Of a DNA stretch of 64,000 bases, positions 37,307 through 47,165 are shown one piece after another (position 1 is the stretch's first letter; every line of letters begins with the position of its first letter). The stretch is from Leguminivora glycinivorella (lineage: Eukaryota; Arthropoda; Insecta; Lepidoptera; Tortricidae). The notes beneath the pieces were generated by a model. It was not told where the DNA came from, searched no databases, and saw only the letters and a program-made list of their open reading frames with translations. Both the position numbers and the translations under genes were made by a program. Where the stretch lies: contig NC_062996.1 in the NCBI RefSeq assembly GCF_023078275.1, positions 6,448,001-6,512,000 of the forward strand, read 5' to 3'.

Positions 37307-38561
37307 TACTCCAATTGCTAATTCGAGTCCAAAAAAACTACTACGATGTTGCCACTGCAATAAAATGTTTGTAAAATAGTATAATCCTTTTTTATAAAAA
37401 CACACGCCAAGATAAATTATTTATTATTTATTTCAATCCCTTGATTTTTATATATTTAATAGTCTTTTATTATTTACATAAATACTAGGACGCTCGATTT
37501 TTTTTCTTTTTTTCCGTGATTTTTAGTTGTAAAGTTGGTATTGCGCTTGTATCACTTCAGGTATCAATAACATTTGGTGCTATATTTTGCGGTATAGAAC
37601 AAACTATTGATGATATAGATATTGTGACCAATTTTTTACACATATATTTTACAATTAGCTAATCAGCGAAATAGTGTATAGTGGGCTTTATGGTTGCCAC
37701 GGCTGCCATTGTTTTGGAAGCGGCCATGACACCATGGTCTGTCAAACTGTATTTGAATTTATTATTATGTATGATACACAGATATACAATTATACAGACT
37801 ACATCTCTGATATATGATAGACAGACGTTAATATGCAAGTAGCGCTTTATTGACAACCGACACTTATGAACCTTTTAGATAAAAAATGGCACATGTAATG
37901 ATCTATTGTTTTACCTTAAAGAGAGTATAATACTCATTACTCAAACTTACATAGCCTATGTAAGTTTGAGTAATGTTCTTCAATTTATGGTTCCAAATCT
38001 CCTGAGGAGTCTCAGAGATACATTGGGCACTCGTTCAATACGCTAAGGAAATACCTTTCGTGAGCCCCTGACTTCGCCACGCGCCATTCTGAGAGCCAGT
38101 TCAGGTGCTACCCCTCAGCAATAACATTCTAATATTGGTAATGGGTTGTTAGACTCCAATGACTAATTTAATAAACATTGGCGAAAATTGCACCTGACTG
38201 AGATAGGGCAGCTTTAGTGCATACGTTTGTCTGGTTTAAGTTTTATTATTATTAGCAACGTGAATGAAGGTGATGTTGATTGTCACATATACACGTAATA
38301 TAATGCGAATTACCAACATTTATCATTAGTGGCGACCGGTGGAACTAATTTGACGTATGAGAATTAAAACAAAAAAACTAAAAAGAATTTTCTCCACAAT
38401 TTTATCATCAAGTATTCTTGGATTTCTTACGTGCCAAATAAAGAATGTAGAAGGTTGGCGAAACCTGAAAAGTATTTTGACAGTGACATAAGTGACATTG
38501 ACAGCTGTGACATTGACGTATCTGTCGTAGTTTTTTTGGACTCGAATTAGCAATTGGAGTA
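37307..38561. mobile_element. 1255 bp TIR element with TA target duplication (Tc1/mariner-like)
   Basis: The ends are perfect 35 bp inverted repeats beginning TACTCCAATTGCTAATTCG (37307-37341 and 38527-38561). The Gypsy RNase H frame reads continuously if the element and one TA are removed, which proves insertion with TA duplicated at 37305-37306 and 38562-38563. A TA duplication and TAC ends fit the IS630-Tc1-mariner superfamily. No transposase ORF is present, so it is non-autonomous despite a near-mariner length. AT-rich internal sequence otherwise shows only one striking hairpin, annotated separately. Confidence 0.9.
37935..37975. repeat. Perfect 20 bp inverted repeat with 1 nt loop
   Basis: CATTACTCAAACTTACATAG at 37935-37954 is followed after one base by its exact complement at 37956-37975. 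It lies inside the TA-flanked element and is far stronger than chance. It may be a cruciform or the fused ends of a nested palindromic element. Confidence 0.85.
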
Positions 38562-38563
38562 TA

Positions 38564-40429
38564 GCACAAATTGATTCAGATGGGGTTGAGCGACCGTTGG
38601 CTTTTGGTTCTAGAAGTCTGTCGGCGGCCGAACGTAATTACAGCCAGCTACATAAAGAGGCTACGGCTTTAATTTTCGCAGTAAAACAATTTCATCAATA
38701 TTTATTCGGTCGTCAACAACCATTTATTTTAAAGACTGATCACAGACCACTTTTAGCCATTTTCGGTAATAAAAATGGCATTTCAGTCACAACTGCATCG
38801 CGGTTAGTGAGATTTGCGATTTTTTTACAAGGCTATAATTTCACTATTCAGTATGTAGCAGGTAAACAAAATCAGGTGGCGGATTATCTCTCGCGCGCGC
38901 CGGTAAACAATAGCGATTCGATAAAGAAAAATAAACAGTGTTCCGTGTTAGGTATTAATTATCTACAACTTCATAACTTAGCGGTAACATTTCGAGATTT
39001 ACAGGCAGCATCAATGAATGACAAAATATTAAGCACAGTGACAAAATACGTAAAAAAGGCTGGCCTAGGAAAGTTACTTGTAAGGAAATATTGCCGTATT
39101 TTCAATGTAGGAACGATTTAGAAATTGAGGACGGCTGTTTACTCCGGGGGCATCGAGTAGTTATCCCATCGAGTTATAGAAATAAGTTATTGCTAGAATT
39201 ACATAATTCTCATTTAGGGATTGTAAAGTCTAAGAGCAGGGCCCGCGCGCGCATGTGGTGGCCGGGAATTGACCTAGATATTGAACAGCTGATCGGCGCG
39301 TGCGAGGTCTGTAGTGCACTGCGGCCCTCCCCGCCGCGCGCGCCGCCCGCCAGCTGGCCGACTCCAGATAAGCCGTGGAGCAGAGTACATATTGATTATA
39401 TGTCTATAGGGAATAGGACGTATTTGGTTGTAGTTGACGCACTGACTAAGTGGATAGAATGTATAGATATGGGCACGGGTATTTCAACATTACATTTAAT
39501 TAGAACTCTTAAGACCTTAAATTCAAGGTTCGGATTACCTCAAACAATTGTTTCTGACAATGACCCCAAAATTGCTTCACGAGAGTTTGAAGAATATTGT
39601 AGAAGCAATGGTATGTCACGTTACATCCCCAATATACCACCCTAGTAGCAACGGCCAAGTTGAGGGTTATGTTAAAATTTGTAAAAAAATGATTAAGTGT
39701 ATAATTCAACAATATACTTGTAGTCATACCATTCATGAGAAGTTGCAGGAATATTTATTCGAGTATCGCAATACAAGTCATTCCTTTACGGGGAAGTCGC
39801 CGGCTCAAATGATGTTTGGCCATAATTTGCGATGCAGGCTAGATTTAATTCTGCCTCGTAGGAAAGGGGAGGGGAGAATAAGTAGTGCGGATCGTTCCGA
39901 TCCTCAGAATGTAAACAAGGCTAGGTCGTTCTCGGTTGGGGAAGTGGTATGGGTTAAATGTTTCCATAACAGGAAACCCTTCTGGTCAAAAGGTTCAATT
40001 GTAAAAAGAGTAGGATGTCGATTTTATATTGTTAAAGTACTTAATGTGAATTGTAAGCGCCATATTGACCAATTGTTGAAATACACAGGCAACATGCCTT
40101 ATCACGAATGTACAATGTCCCCTTCATCGGTGACGTATGAGGACAGTACTGGTCCTCAACCAGATATTGTTGATACCACCAGTCCACCATCGTCGCCTCC
40201 CGACAGTCCTCTCGATAATGTTGAGGAAAATCAAGTGGTGGAGAGTGAAGCTTCTTGCGACCAGGGAACTGATGAATGGCAAGAAGCTGTGGAAGAGGAA
40301 ACGATGGTTGACACGGACAGTCCGGTCATGGGAACTGAGCAGATAGGTTCATCTATAGAACGAGACGCGTGTGTTTTCTTTAAACTGATACCTACCCGGC
40401 GAGGAACTTTTTTAAAAATGTTTTGTTAA
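38564..40429 (+). pseudogene. Gypsy RNase H and integrase
   Basis: RNase H resumes at 38564 (AQIDSDG, then AFGSRSLSAAERNYSQLHKE and the TDHRPLL motif). A frameshift near 39095 leads into the integrase. Its zinc-binding part has HNSH and CEVC. The catalytic core has D in VHIDYMS, D in VSDNDP, and, after a second frameshift near 39615, E in SSNGQVEGYV, a DDE triad. The C-terminal GPY/F-type module is PFWSKGSIVKRVGCRFYIV. An acidic, S/P-rich tail follows. The last residues (from SSIERDACVFF) are encoded by the duplicated LTR-like segment at 40351-40403. Integrase would join element cDNA to chromosomal DNA, but the frameshifts disable it. Confidence 0.88.
40351..40403 (+). repeat. 3' copy of the 53-55 bp segment, fused in frame to the integrase tail
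   Basis: Matches 35061-35115 except for a 2 bp gap. It is read in frame as the C-terminus of the pol ORF and is followed by sequence ending in a purine-rich tract. This placement is odd for an LTR and suggests template switching during reverse transcription or a deletion that removed most of the 3' LTR. Confidence 0.6.
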
Positions 40430-40468
40430 TTGTTTTCGGAGGATAAACAAAACGTACGTCTGCCTACA

Positions 40469-40502
40469 TGTAAAGTGGGGACTGATGTAAAGTGGGGACT
40501 GA
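40469..40502 (+). promoter_or_regulatory. Duplicated polypurine-tract-like 17-mer
   Basis: TGTAAAGTGGGGACTGA occurs twice without a gap (40469-40485 and 40486-40502). An AAAGTGGGGA purine run next to TG is where plus-strand priming and the 3' LTR start are expected. Element homology appears to end here. Confidence 0.5.
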
Positions 40503-40757
40503 TTTTTTTTTCATTCCAATCCCAACGTGTGATATATTGTTGGATAGGTATTTAAAAATGAATAAGGGTTTTCTAAGATCGTTTTTTGATAAAATTAATA
40601 TTTTCGGAAATAATCGCTCCTAAAGGAAAAAAAAGGTGTTCCCCCTCTCTAACTTTTGAACGATATGTTTAAAAAACATGAAAAAAATCACAAATATAGA
40701 ACTTTATAAAGACTTTCTAGGAAATTTGTTTTGAACTTGATAGGTTCAGTAGTTTTT
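40503..40757 (+). repeat. Older interspersed repeat, left part
   Basis: AT-rich non-coding sequence ending AGGTTCAGTAGTTTTT. It resumes after the RTE-like insertion at 43209 with GAGAAAACTACGGAACCCT and runs to about 43270. The motif AGTAGTTTTTGAGAAAACTACGGAACCC is spread across the two halves, and I recognise its type as common in moth genomes. Class unknown. Confidence 0.5.
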
Positions 40758-40880
40758 CGGCTCGTACCAATGAGTTTTTCTGAACTTATATACGAAATGT
40801 CATTTGATATTTGCCAGTCGCTTTTCGGTGAAGGAAAACATCGTGAGGAAACCGGACTAATTCCAATAAGGCCTAGTTAC

Positions 40881-43062
40881 CATAGAGTATATTGAATAGT
40901 ATGGTATAGAGTTATCAGTCGAGATTTTCGAATGCAGCGCCATCTATTATTAAGTTACGACAACTTTTCATATGACTTTCCATGCCTAAAGGTTCCTTTT
41001 AGAACATAAAGCATGTGGACCCTTTAAACGTGGAACGCCACATATTTATGGCGGGATTTCTAAATAGGTCATTCATCAACTAGTCACATTAATAAGTATT
41101 TTGAATGCTAACTTATTTGTTAAATAAGATGACATTAACAAAATTTACAATTTACAATTTAATTAGTCATAGAATGCCGTTCGCTAGTTTGCGGGTGGTA
41201 CAGCGACATCTAGCGAAAATTTTGGACATCAAAAAATACTTATACATTTTAAGACAACAAGTCATGTAACGGACCCAATCATGGACAGTTTAAGGAAAAT
41301 TTTCGCCTGTTTTTGATATTTCACTCATAAATGTAAAAATTCTACCGCTAAGCGTGTTAAATCTTGAATGTCCTATCCTTCTTTTACATTTCAAGCGTAT
41401 TGCAGAATGGATACTCCTAATAGTTTCTTCATACTTAACAAATTAAAACTAGGTGTTTTTTCTCCAATTATGGACGGCGGTTCTCCAGTAATGGATCCCC
41501 CATTATGGACAGTGAAATAAGTTTAAAATTTTACTTTTAAAGCCAACTGATACTCAATGAGTCAATTTTATATACCATAAATACAATTAGTTTGAGTTAT
41601 TTTAACATAGGATTGTTTCTTATAAATTTTGGTTTTGTAAATTGTTCCTTGTCCATCATAGGAGGTAGGCAGTTTTTCGGTTCCAGTAATGGACACTCGC
41701 AAAATAACGCCATTTCTTTATATCTTTGGAGCAACAAACTAGTATGTTTTATACCTTATCTCATGCTTAATGCAGTAAGTAAAACGCATTCAAGTTTACA
41801 CCGAGTATTATTTTTTTATTATTTTATACATGAACTCAACTCTCTTAGCAACATTACTAAGAATTCGTCTTGATATTTTTTTCAGTAAACTGATGAATTT
41901 TATCTTGTCGCCAAATCCTTCAGAAATAACCGAATTAATTGAAACTTCAAAATGAAACAGCTCTACAACTCTAGTTTATGGTACATAAGGTGACGAACCC
42001 AATTATGGACAGTTTAAGAAAAAAATTCGCCTGTTTTTGGTATTTCACTGATAAATGTAAAAATTCTACCGCCAAGCGTGTTAAATCTTGAATGTCCTAT
42101 CCTTCTTCTACATTTCAAGCGTATTGCAGAATAGATACTCCTATTGGTTTCTTCATAGTTAACAAATTAAAACTAGGTGTTTTTTCTCCAATTATGGACG
42201 GCAGTTCTCCAGTAATGGATCCCCCATTATGGACAGTGAAATAAGTTTAAAATTTTACTTTTAAAGCCAACTGATACGCAATGAGTCAATTTTATACACC
42301 ATAAATACAATTAGTTTGGGTTATTTTAACATAGGATTGTTTCTTGTAAATTTTGGTTTTGTAAATTGTTCCTTGTCCATCATAGGAGGTAGGCAGTTTT
42401 TCGGGTCCAGTAATGGACACTTGCAAAATAACGTCATTTCTTTATATCTTTGGAGCAACAAACTAGTATGTTTTATACCTTATCTCATGCTTAATGCAGT
42501 AAGTAAAACGCATTCAAGATTACACCGTGCGTTATTTTTTTATTATTTTATACATGAACTCATCTCTCTTAGCAACATTACTAAGAATTCGTCTTGATAT
42601 TTTTTTCAGTAAACTGGTGAATTTTATCTTGTCTCCAAATCCTTCAGAAAATAACCGAATTAATTGAAACTTCAAAATTAAACAGCTCTACAACTCTAGT
42701 TTATGGTACATAGCCGTCAGTTTTTAGAAACTTATTTTAGATACTTATTTTTAAGGATTTGTGTTTTTTTGTCCATAATGGCATCACCGTCCAATATGGG
42801 GTATTTTACCTTAGCCGTCAGTTTTTAGAAACTAATTTTAGATACTTATTTTTAAGGATTTGTGTTTTTTTGTCCATAATGGCATCACCGTCCATTATGG
42901 GCTATTTCACCTTACCCAGTTTGCGGGCGTAACAGTGACATCTAGCAAACAACTTACACTACGACATAATTATAATTGTTTTTCACGCCCTCTATCGTTA
43001 ATTTCCCTAAACATATCCAAAGTACATCGGAATTACTATTTCTTTTGACTGAACACACCGTG
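40881..43062 (+). mobile_element. hAT-like non-autonomous element, copy 1, split
   Basis: About 535 bp long once the 41268-42912 insertion and one TA are removed. It is flanked by the exact 8 bp duplication CTAGTTAC (40873-40880, 43063-43070). Termini are CATAGAG and CACCGTG. An intact inverted copy lies at 48485-49017, also with an 8 bp duplication. Eight-base duplications and CA...TG ends fit hAT, though TIRs are very short and P-type elements are an alternative. No ORF. Confidence 0.82.
41268..42912. mobile_element. TA-flanked element with internal tandem duplications
   Basis: The empty site is seen in the 48485-49017 copy. Insertion duplicated TA (41266-41267, 42913-42914). Terminal motifs resemble inverted repeats: AAGGTGAC..CCCAATTATGGAC at the start of the second unit (near 41988), and GTCCATTATGGG..TTTCACCTT at the right end. 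The left end lost a few bases. Inside are two tandem units of 724 bp (about 41268-41987 and 41988-42711), then two of 101 bp (42711-42811 and 42812-42912). No transposase is visible. The paired 93-codon ORFs at 41592 and 42316 are duplicate copies of one another and show no domain. Confidence 0.78.
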
Positions 43063-43208
43063 CTAGTTACCCTTCGGGTTGGAAGGTCAGATGGCAGTCG
43101 CTTTCGTAAAAACTAGTGCCTATGCCAAATCTTGGGATTAATTGTCAAAGCGGACCCCAGGCTCTCATGAGCCGTGGCAAATGCCGGGATAACGCAAGGA
43201 GGATGATG

Positions 43209-43365
43209 AGGTTCAGTAGTTTTTGAGAAAACTACGGAACCCTACACTGAGCGTCGCCCGTCACGGTCTTGGCCGGTTTTTTTGTGCAAAAATTTAGTTG
43301 ACCATCTACATGTACTTAATAAGGTATGGTGCATTAACGACTGTACTCTTGCCGGCCCTGGGTGC
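43209..43365 (+). repeat. Older interspersed repeat, right part, and linker
   Basis: Starts with the second target duplication and continues GAGAAAACTACGGAACCCT, the second half of the repeat at 40503-40757, to a T-rich end near 43283. The remaining sequence to 43365 is unassigned. Confidence 0.45.
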
Positions 43366-43680
43366 GTAGCCGAATGGCACAAACGCTCACGAAACGCTCC
43401 TAGATATCTATCACTATCGCTCTTGCGTATTGGCGCGACAGAGCCAGGCCCCGTAGCCTATTGGCATTTCTGCGACGCGAAACGAAATCGAAACGCCGCA
43501 GAAAGGTAGTCTGGTTCCGTCGCGCCAATACGCAAGAGCGATAGAGATAGATAGCTACGAAAGAGAGTGATTCGTAAGCGTTTGTGCATTCGACTACGCA
43601 CACAGACCTTTCGTTGCTTTCGCGGCGTTTCGTTTTCGTTTCGCGTCTGAGGAATGCCATTTGGCTACGGCACCTGGAAT
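43366..43680. mobile_element. Palindromic MITE cluster, GTAGCCGAATGGCAC family
   Basis: Carries GCGTAGCCGAATGGCACAAA near 43368, GCGCGACAGAGCCAGG, GTCGCGCCAATACGCAAGAG (reverse complement of the earlier GCTCTTGCGTATTGGCGCGA), and GCCATTTGGCTACGGCACC near 43660. The arms pair over long stretches, so single strands would fold back. At least two copies seem joined or nested. Related pieces lie at 45079-45215 and 54808-54960. The ORFs here are by-products of the palindrome. Confidence 0.7.
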
Positions 43681-43689
43681 TCCCTGGAA

Positions 43690-43910
43690 AACTGGTAGAA
43701 GTAAATGGGCCCTACGGAAGACCAGCGCTGGCTTCCAGCTAGCATTATGCTGAGTTGGGTCCATTTCGTGATGCGCACTTACTTTATGTTCTGTTCTCTG
43801 TTTTTTGTCCTATTCTTGTGTGTAAGTACATGTACGTACGTGTTTGTGAGCATCATGAATAAATGTCTTTTATCTTTTATCTTTTTATCTTTTAAATTAC
43901 CTATTTTTTT
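43690..43910 (+). repeat. Possible retroposon 3' end with ATCTTTT tail
   Basis: GCGCTGGCTTCCAGCTAGCA and TGAGTTGGGTCCATTTCGTG lead to AATAAA near 43858 and a CTTTTATCTTTTATCTTTTT tail. A polyadenylation signal followed by a short tandem tail is typical of a non-LTR or SINE 3' end. Family not identified. Confidence 0.45.
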
Positions 43911-44078
43911 TTATTTCAGCGTCATCACCGGTTTTGATAGCGGTGGACCCTGATTGGATACACTTCTGCAGGTAATATAACAATAAACAAGTTTTCTACA
44001 TTTGATACCTACCTACAGTGTGTACCTAAATCGAATACGGGCGTAGGTAGTATAGACATAAGACATACATATAATTAG

Positions 44079-44351
44079 ATATGGACAACCAGGCGCGGGG
44101 AGCGGTTTCACCCTTATGTTGTCGACCTACCTTTCATTCGCACGAAGAGGTTTGCCTCTTCTTTCCTAATGCGAACTGCTAAGCAATGGAACATGCTCCC
44201 CTCATCTGTATTCCCGGGCGAATACAATCTGGGTGAATTCAAGTCAAGAGTGAATAGGCTATTACTGAACCATGTGAGCTACAACCTCGGCCTTGTCGTC
44301 ACTTTCCATCAGGTGCGACTAAGGTCAATCACTGGCCAGTTTATAATTTAA
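44079..44351 (+). pseudogene. C-terminus of a jockey/CR1-type ORF2
   Basis: An open frame of about 90 codons follows an in-frame stop at 44076. It reads HPYVVDLPFIRTKRFASSF, then RTAKQWNMLPSSVFP and LGEFKSRVNRLLL, and stops at 44351 just before an A run. The pattern of basic RT-KR-F residues, WN-LP-VFP and F-FK-R--R-LL is the usual C-terminal end of insect jockey/CR1-group reverse transcriptases. It is a 5' truncated retrotransposon 3' end ending in an A-rich tail at 44351-44361. Upstream sequence to 43990 has no recognised content. Confidence 0.75.
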
Positions 44352-44432
44352 AAAAAAAAAATTACTTTGAACTGAAGTAAAATCTTTATCCTTGCAAATT
44401 AATTCGGCCGATTTCGGTCTACAATGTAATGT

Positions 44433-44662
44433 CACACCTCGGACACTGACGATCAAATATATGAAAGAGGCGCGTTCCTAGCACACAGTCTAAGCTCGTG
44501 TAGGTGAACGCGTGCTATGCTTGTATGAGTGAAATATGACAGGTCGACTGTTCGCATTTTTGACAGGCGGTAACTGTGAGGTAACCGAGAGGGGGTGGGC
44601 GGCACTTTCAGCGGGGAGCGGGAGTGGCCATACTGTACGATAGTACTCTTTATTATACTGTG
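44433..44662 (+). mobile_element. 230 bp element, copy 1, 7 bp target duplication
   Basis: Begins CACACCTCGGACACTG and ends TTTATTATACTGTG. The 7 bp direct repeat GTAATGT flanks it exactly (44426-44432, 44663-44669). Copies 2 and 3 have the same length and termini and different 7 bp duplications, which defines the ends. No coding potential. TIRs are limited to CACA/TGTG. The superfamily is not assigned. Confidence 0.9.
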
Positions 44663-44808
44663 GTAATGTGGTAATGCAAACCCACATGCGACAGACGCCA
44701 ATGACAGTTAGTCATAGCAACCGTGTTTACAGAAGATTGCTGCTGAGAATCATTTCAAATTTATTATTGGGTGAAAATTATGAGTAACTTAAATACTTAC
44801 ACCTCTTG

Positions 44809-45282
44809 ATTGGGCCATTTTTTCCAAAGTTGTCAACCGCACTTTTTTTGGATTTGGAAATTTTTATGTGGTTTCCACTCAAAATCGCGAGCTCTTTCAA
44901 TCCTAATAGGAGAAAAAAAGTGTCCCAAGGTTTGTTACCATTCCATTACCATTTTTTTATACATTTTGTATGGCGGTAACGGAATGGAGGGTTTGAAAAA
45001 TGTAGGTATGGCAATGTTAGGTAATTTTTTTTCTCCTATCAGGGTGCGTAAAGAAATATGAATATATATATATGAATATGCGTAGCCGAATGGCACAAAC
45101 GCTCACGAAACGAAACGCTAGTAGATATCTATCTCTATCGCACTTGCATATTGGCGCGACAGAGCCAGACTAACTTTCGCGGCGTTTCGTTTTCGTCCTC
45201 GCGATTCTGAGTATGAATCGCGTAAAAAATACCCATGTTACAAAAAAAGCGGGGTGGACAAGTTTGAAAAAAATGGCCCAAT
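44809..45282. mobile_element. TIR foldback element carrying a nested MITE
   Basis: The outer arms begin ATTGGGCCATTTTTTCC (44809) and end AAAAAAATGGCCCAATT (about 45282). They pair over about 42 bp with few mismatches, including the TTTGTCAACC/GGTGGACAAG region. A second internal inverted pair is CCATTACCAT near 44945 with GGTAACGGAATGG near 44975. The GTAGCCGAATGGCAC-family MITE sits inside at 45079-45215. No transposase. Confidence 0.7.
45079..45215. mobile_element. Nested GTAGCCGAATGGCAC-family MITE, partial
   Basis: TGCGTAGCCGAATGGCACAA, then ATCTCTATCGCACTTGCATA, GGCGCGACAGAGCCAG and GGCGTTTCGTTTTCGTC, as in the 43366 cluster. The right terminus is shortened. Confidence 0.65.
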
Positions 45283-45703
45283 TACAGATGTCTCAATGAA
45301 TTACGTCTAGTCTTATTTTTCGCCCTTATAAGGTTACACACTGGAGGTATAAAAATTTAGTTCTTTTAAATGACAATAAATTACTAAAGTCGCCGTCAAT
45401 AGAACTTGTGAACAATGTAAACAAACCTTGTAGTCAAAATGTCTTTAATTTTCATTCTAACTCATCAGATACTGGCTAAATCCATGTGTTTTTTAATCAA
45501 TTCATATCACATTATGATCCTCAACCTTTAAAGTAATAAAATTGTGCTAGAATATTGATATTTTATAGAATTTATTAGGCGATTTTACAATAGTACATTA
45601 CTACAGAGGCCGGGACACCTCAGACCTATCCGGCCTCGCTTCGCTCGGCCATCTATATGTCTTCGGCCGGCAACCCCATTTCCCGCCGAGGTATGTATAG
45701 TGC
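45283..45703. other. Intergenic, no gene seen
   Basis: AT-rich to 45600. Then comes a GC-rich segment (45608-45690) with GGCCTCGCTTCGCTCGGCC, a short perfect palindrome-like run of a type widespread in insect repeats. Nothing coding. Confidence 0.5.
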
Positions 45704-46180
45704 TTTTCTCAAACATGGTATGAAATAAATAAAGTCTACTGAAAATAGTAACTTTGGATGGCTGTATCTCCTAAACGGTGCGTCGTAGCGCAAAAATAAT
45801 CGAATTTTCGTTCCCCTTTAATACCCCGTATACGCCTATAAAAAAACAAAAAATTAAAAAAAAATTAAAAAAAAACGAAAAAAAATTTTTTTGTTTGAAA
45901 ACGCACCCAAAATCAAATATTGTCTAGGGCCCGTACCAGTTGCAGTCGGCACGTCTATAAAGCCCCTTATAGTTTTTTTTTTAATTGGCTAAATACCTGG
46001 ATGTTATGTCACAATTATCTGTGTTTGGAAATTAAAAAAGAGGACTTTGCCGGCCTTGGCCTGCAAGGTTTGTATGAAATTCCATTATCTATCAATCGTC
46101 CTAGCCGCACCTGCAACGTCATACTTCGCTGCCAATTATAAGGCACATAACATCAATATTTCATACCATGTTTGAGAAAA
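45704..46180. mobile_element. Foldback element with perfect 24 bp arms
   Basis: TTTTCTCAAACATGGTATGA starts the left arm (45704-45727), and its exact reverse complement is at 46157-46180. Between them are an A-rich hairpin region near 45840-45890 and no conserved ORF. No clear target duplication was found at these limits, so the arms may be subterminal. Confidence 0.6.
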
Positions 46181-46222
46181 TTATATTTCGTTAAGGATAC
46201 ACGATACAATTAGTTTATTCCT

Positions 46223-46364
46223 ACGCCGTGTCTTGCGTGGGCGACGGTCGCTCGACCGTCGCCGTCGCGTCTCATACTTCCATATCGATAAGGTTTGATT
46301 TCGTACGCGTCGCATCGCCGTCGCGCGACCATCGCGCGACCGTCGCCCACGAAAGCCACGGCGT
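46223..46364. mobile_element. GC-rich palindromic MITE, 142 bp
   Basis: The left end ACGCCGTGTCTTGCGTGGGC pairs with the right end GCCCACGAAAGCCACGGCGT. Both continue into GACGGTCGC-type repeats. It is strongly GC-rich in an AT-rich setting. I recognise the style as a lepidopteran MITE. No firm target duplication. Confidence 0.7.
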
Positions 46365-46395
46365 TACTAATGAGCTCACTGTATTGGAACTGGGT

Positions 46396-46423
46396 GTATT
46401 GTATTGTATTGTATTGTATTGTA
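46396..46423. repeat. GTATT microsatellite
   Basis: Five tandem GTATT units plus a partial one. Confidence 0.9.
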
Positions 46424-46429
46424 ATTTTA

Positions 46430-46672
46430 TCATATCTATATTCTAATTTTTATTCTTATTCATCATTTTATCGCATTGTTTTAAATTTTACACTATGAAT
46501 TGTTTAATGTTATAATGTGAATTTTATTAATACCTTTTTGAGATGAATATTCCTACATACCTATTTGGTTTAGTTTAGCTTAAGATTCTATTGATACTGT
46601 GTATCCACTACTGCATGGATTTGTCCTTATTTGCAATAAAGATTTGAGTATTGAGTATTGAGTATTGAGTAT
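46430..46672 (+). repeat. Retroposon 3' end with GAGTATT tandem tail
   Basis: AT-rich sequence runs to TGCATGGATTTGTCC, AATAAA near 46635, and a tail of about four GAGTATT units (46646-46672). A tandem tail right after a polyadenylation signal suggests a non-LTR or SINE 3' end on the plus strand. Confidence 0.5.
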
Positions 46673-47018
46673 CCCTGTTTACTAGGAACTAGCGAATTCA
46701 TTACCATTAGAGGATATTAACAGTCGGCGTTACAATTACAAGTTGCATTGCAATGGAAGATTTATACACTGTGTAACACGAGGAAACCGAATAATTTTAA
46801 CATTACTTGTTCAGAATTACATACACCTATATTATTATTATGTCCTGTGTGATGAGACGTTACGAATTTCACCACCCCCTTTTTACCCGTGAGTGTCCTA
46901 GAAGTCGACTGTGGGATATGGGTTCAATTGTGTTGTGGGGATGGGATGGCAACCTGTCACTGCAATATTACCTATTTTAAATCCCGGATGCAAAAACGAC
47001 ATGGTGTTATAAGTTTGT
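46673..47018. other. Unassigned sequence, no gene seen
   Basis: 46673-46850 shows nothing. 46860-47000 (CCCCCTTTTTACCCGTGAG, GATGGGATGGCAACC) looks like interspersed repeat material of unknown class. Confidence 0.4.
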
Positions 47019-47081
47019 CGTGTCTGTCTGTCTGTTTGTTTGTCTGTTTGTTTATCTGTCTGTCTTTGTGTGTCAGTCTGT
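47019..47081. repeat. TCTG/TTTG low-complexity tract
   Basis: Imperfect tandem TCTG and TTTG units. The overlapping short ORFs on both strands are products of this composition. Confidence 0.85.
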
Positions 47082-47165
47082 GGCATCGTAGCTCCCGAAC
47101 TGATGAACCGATTTAGATTTAGTCTTTTGTTTGAAAGATGAATTAGTCGAGTGTGTCCTCTATGT

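Larger units (their letters stand above)
35041..40502 (+). mobile_element. Mag-like Ty3/Gypsy LTR retrotransposon, degraded
   Basis: Gag with two zinc knuckles, protease, RT, RNase H, and integrase with a GPY/F-type C-terminus lie in that order on the plus strand. This is the Ty3/Gypsy arrangement. The primer-binding-site-like TGGCGACGACGAGG and the GESVEEWAARLR-type gag resemble the Mag lineage first described from Bombyx. At least five frameshifts and one large insertion inactivate it. A full LTR pair is not visible, only a 53-55 bp segment shared by 35061-35115 and 40351-40403. Boundaries are therefore approximate. Confidence 0.85.
40758..43208 (+). mobile_element. RTE-like non-LTR 3' end, split by a nested insertion
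   Basis: Removing 40881-43070 joins a GAAGGAAAACATCGTGAGG-containing segment to CCTTCGGGTTGGAAGG and a 3' end AAGGAGGATGATG. This resembles RTE-clade 3' ends with GATG-type tails. The flanks AGGTTCAGTAGTTTTT at 40742-40757 and 43209-43224 are an exact 16 bp target site duplication. The copy is strongly 5' truncated (about 260 bp without the insertion). Confidence 0.75.

Noticed and set aside
41592..42597. Two similar 93-codon ORFs
   Set aside because: They are copies of the same non-coding 724 bp tandem unit. Their similarity reflects duplication, not protein selection.
43282..43660. ORFs on both strands in the MITE cluster
   Set aside because: Produced by long palindromic arms; no domain.
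44453..44701. ORFs shared by the three 230 bp copies (for example ending LCARNAPLSYI)
   Set aside because: The frames extend differently into each flank and only reflect the shared element sequence. No initiation or domain evidence.
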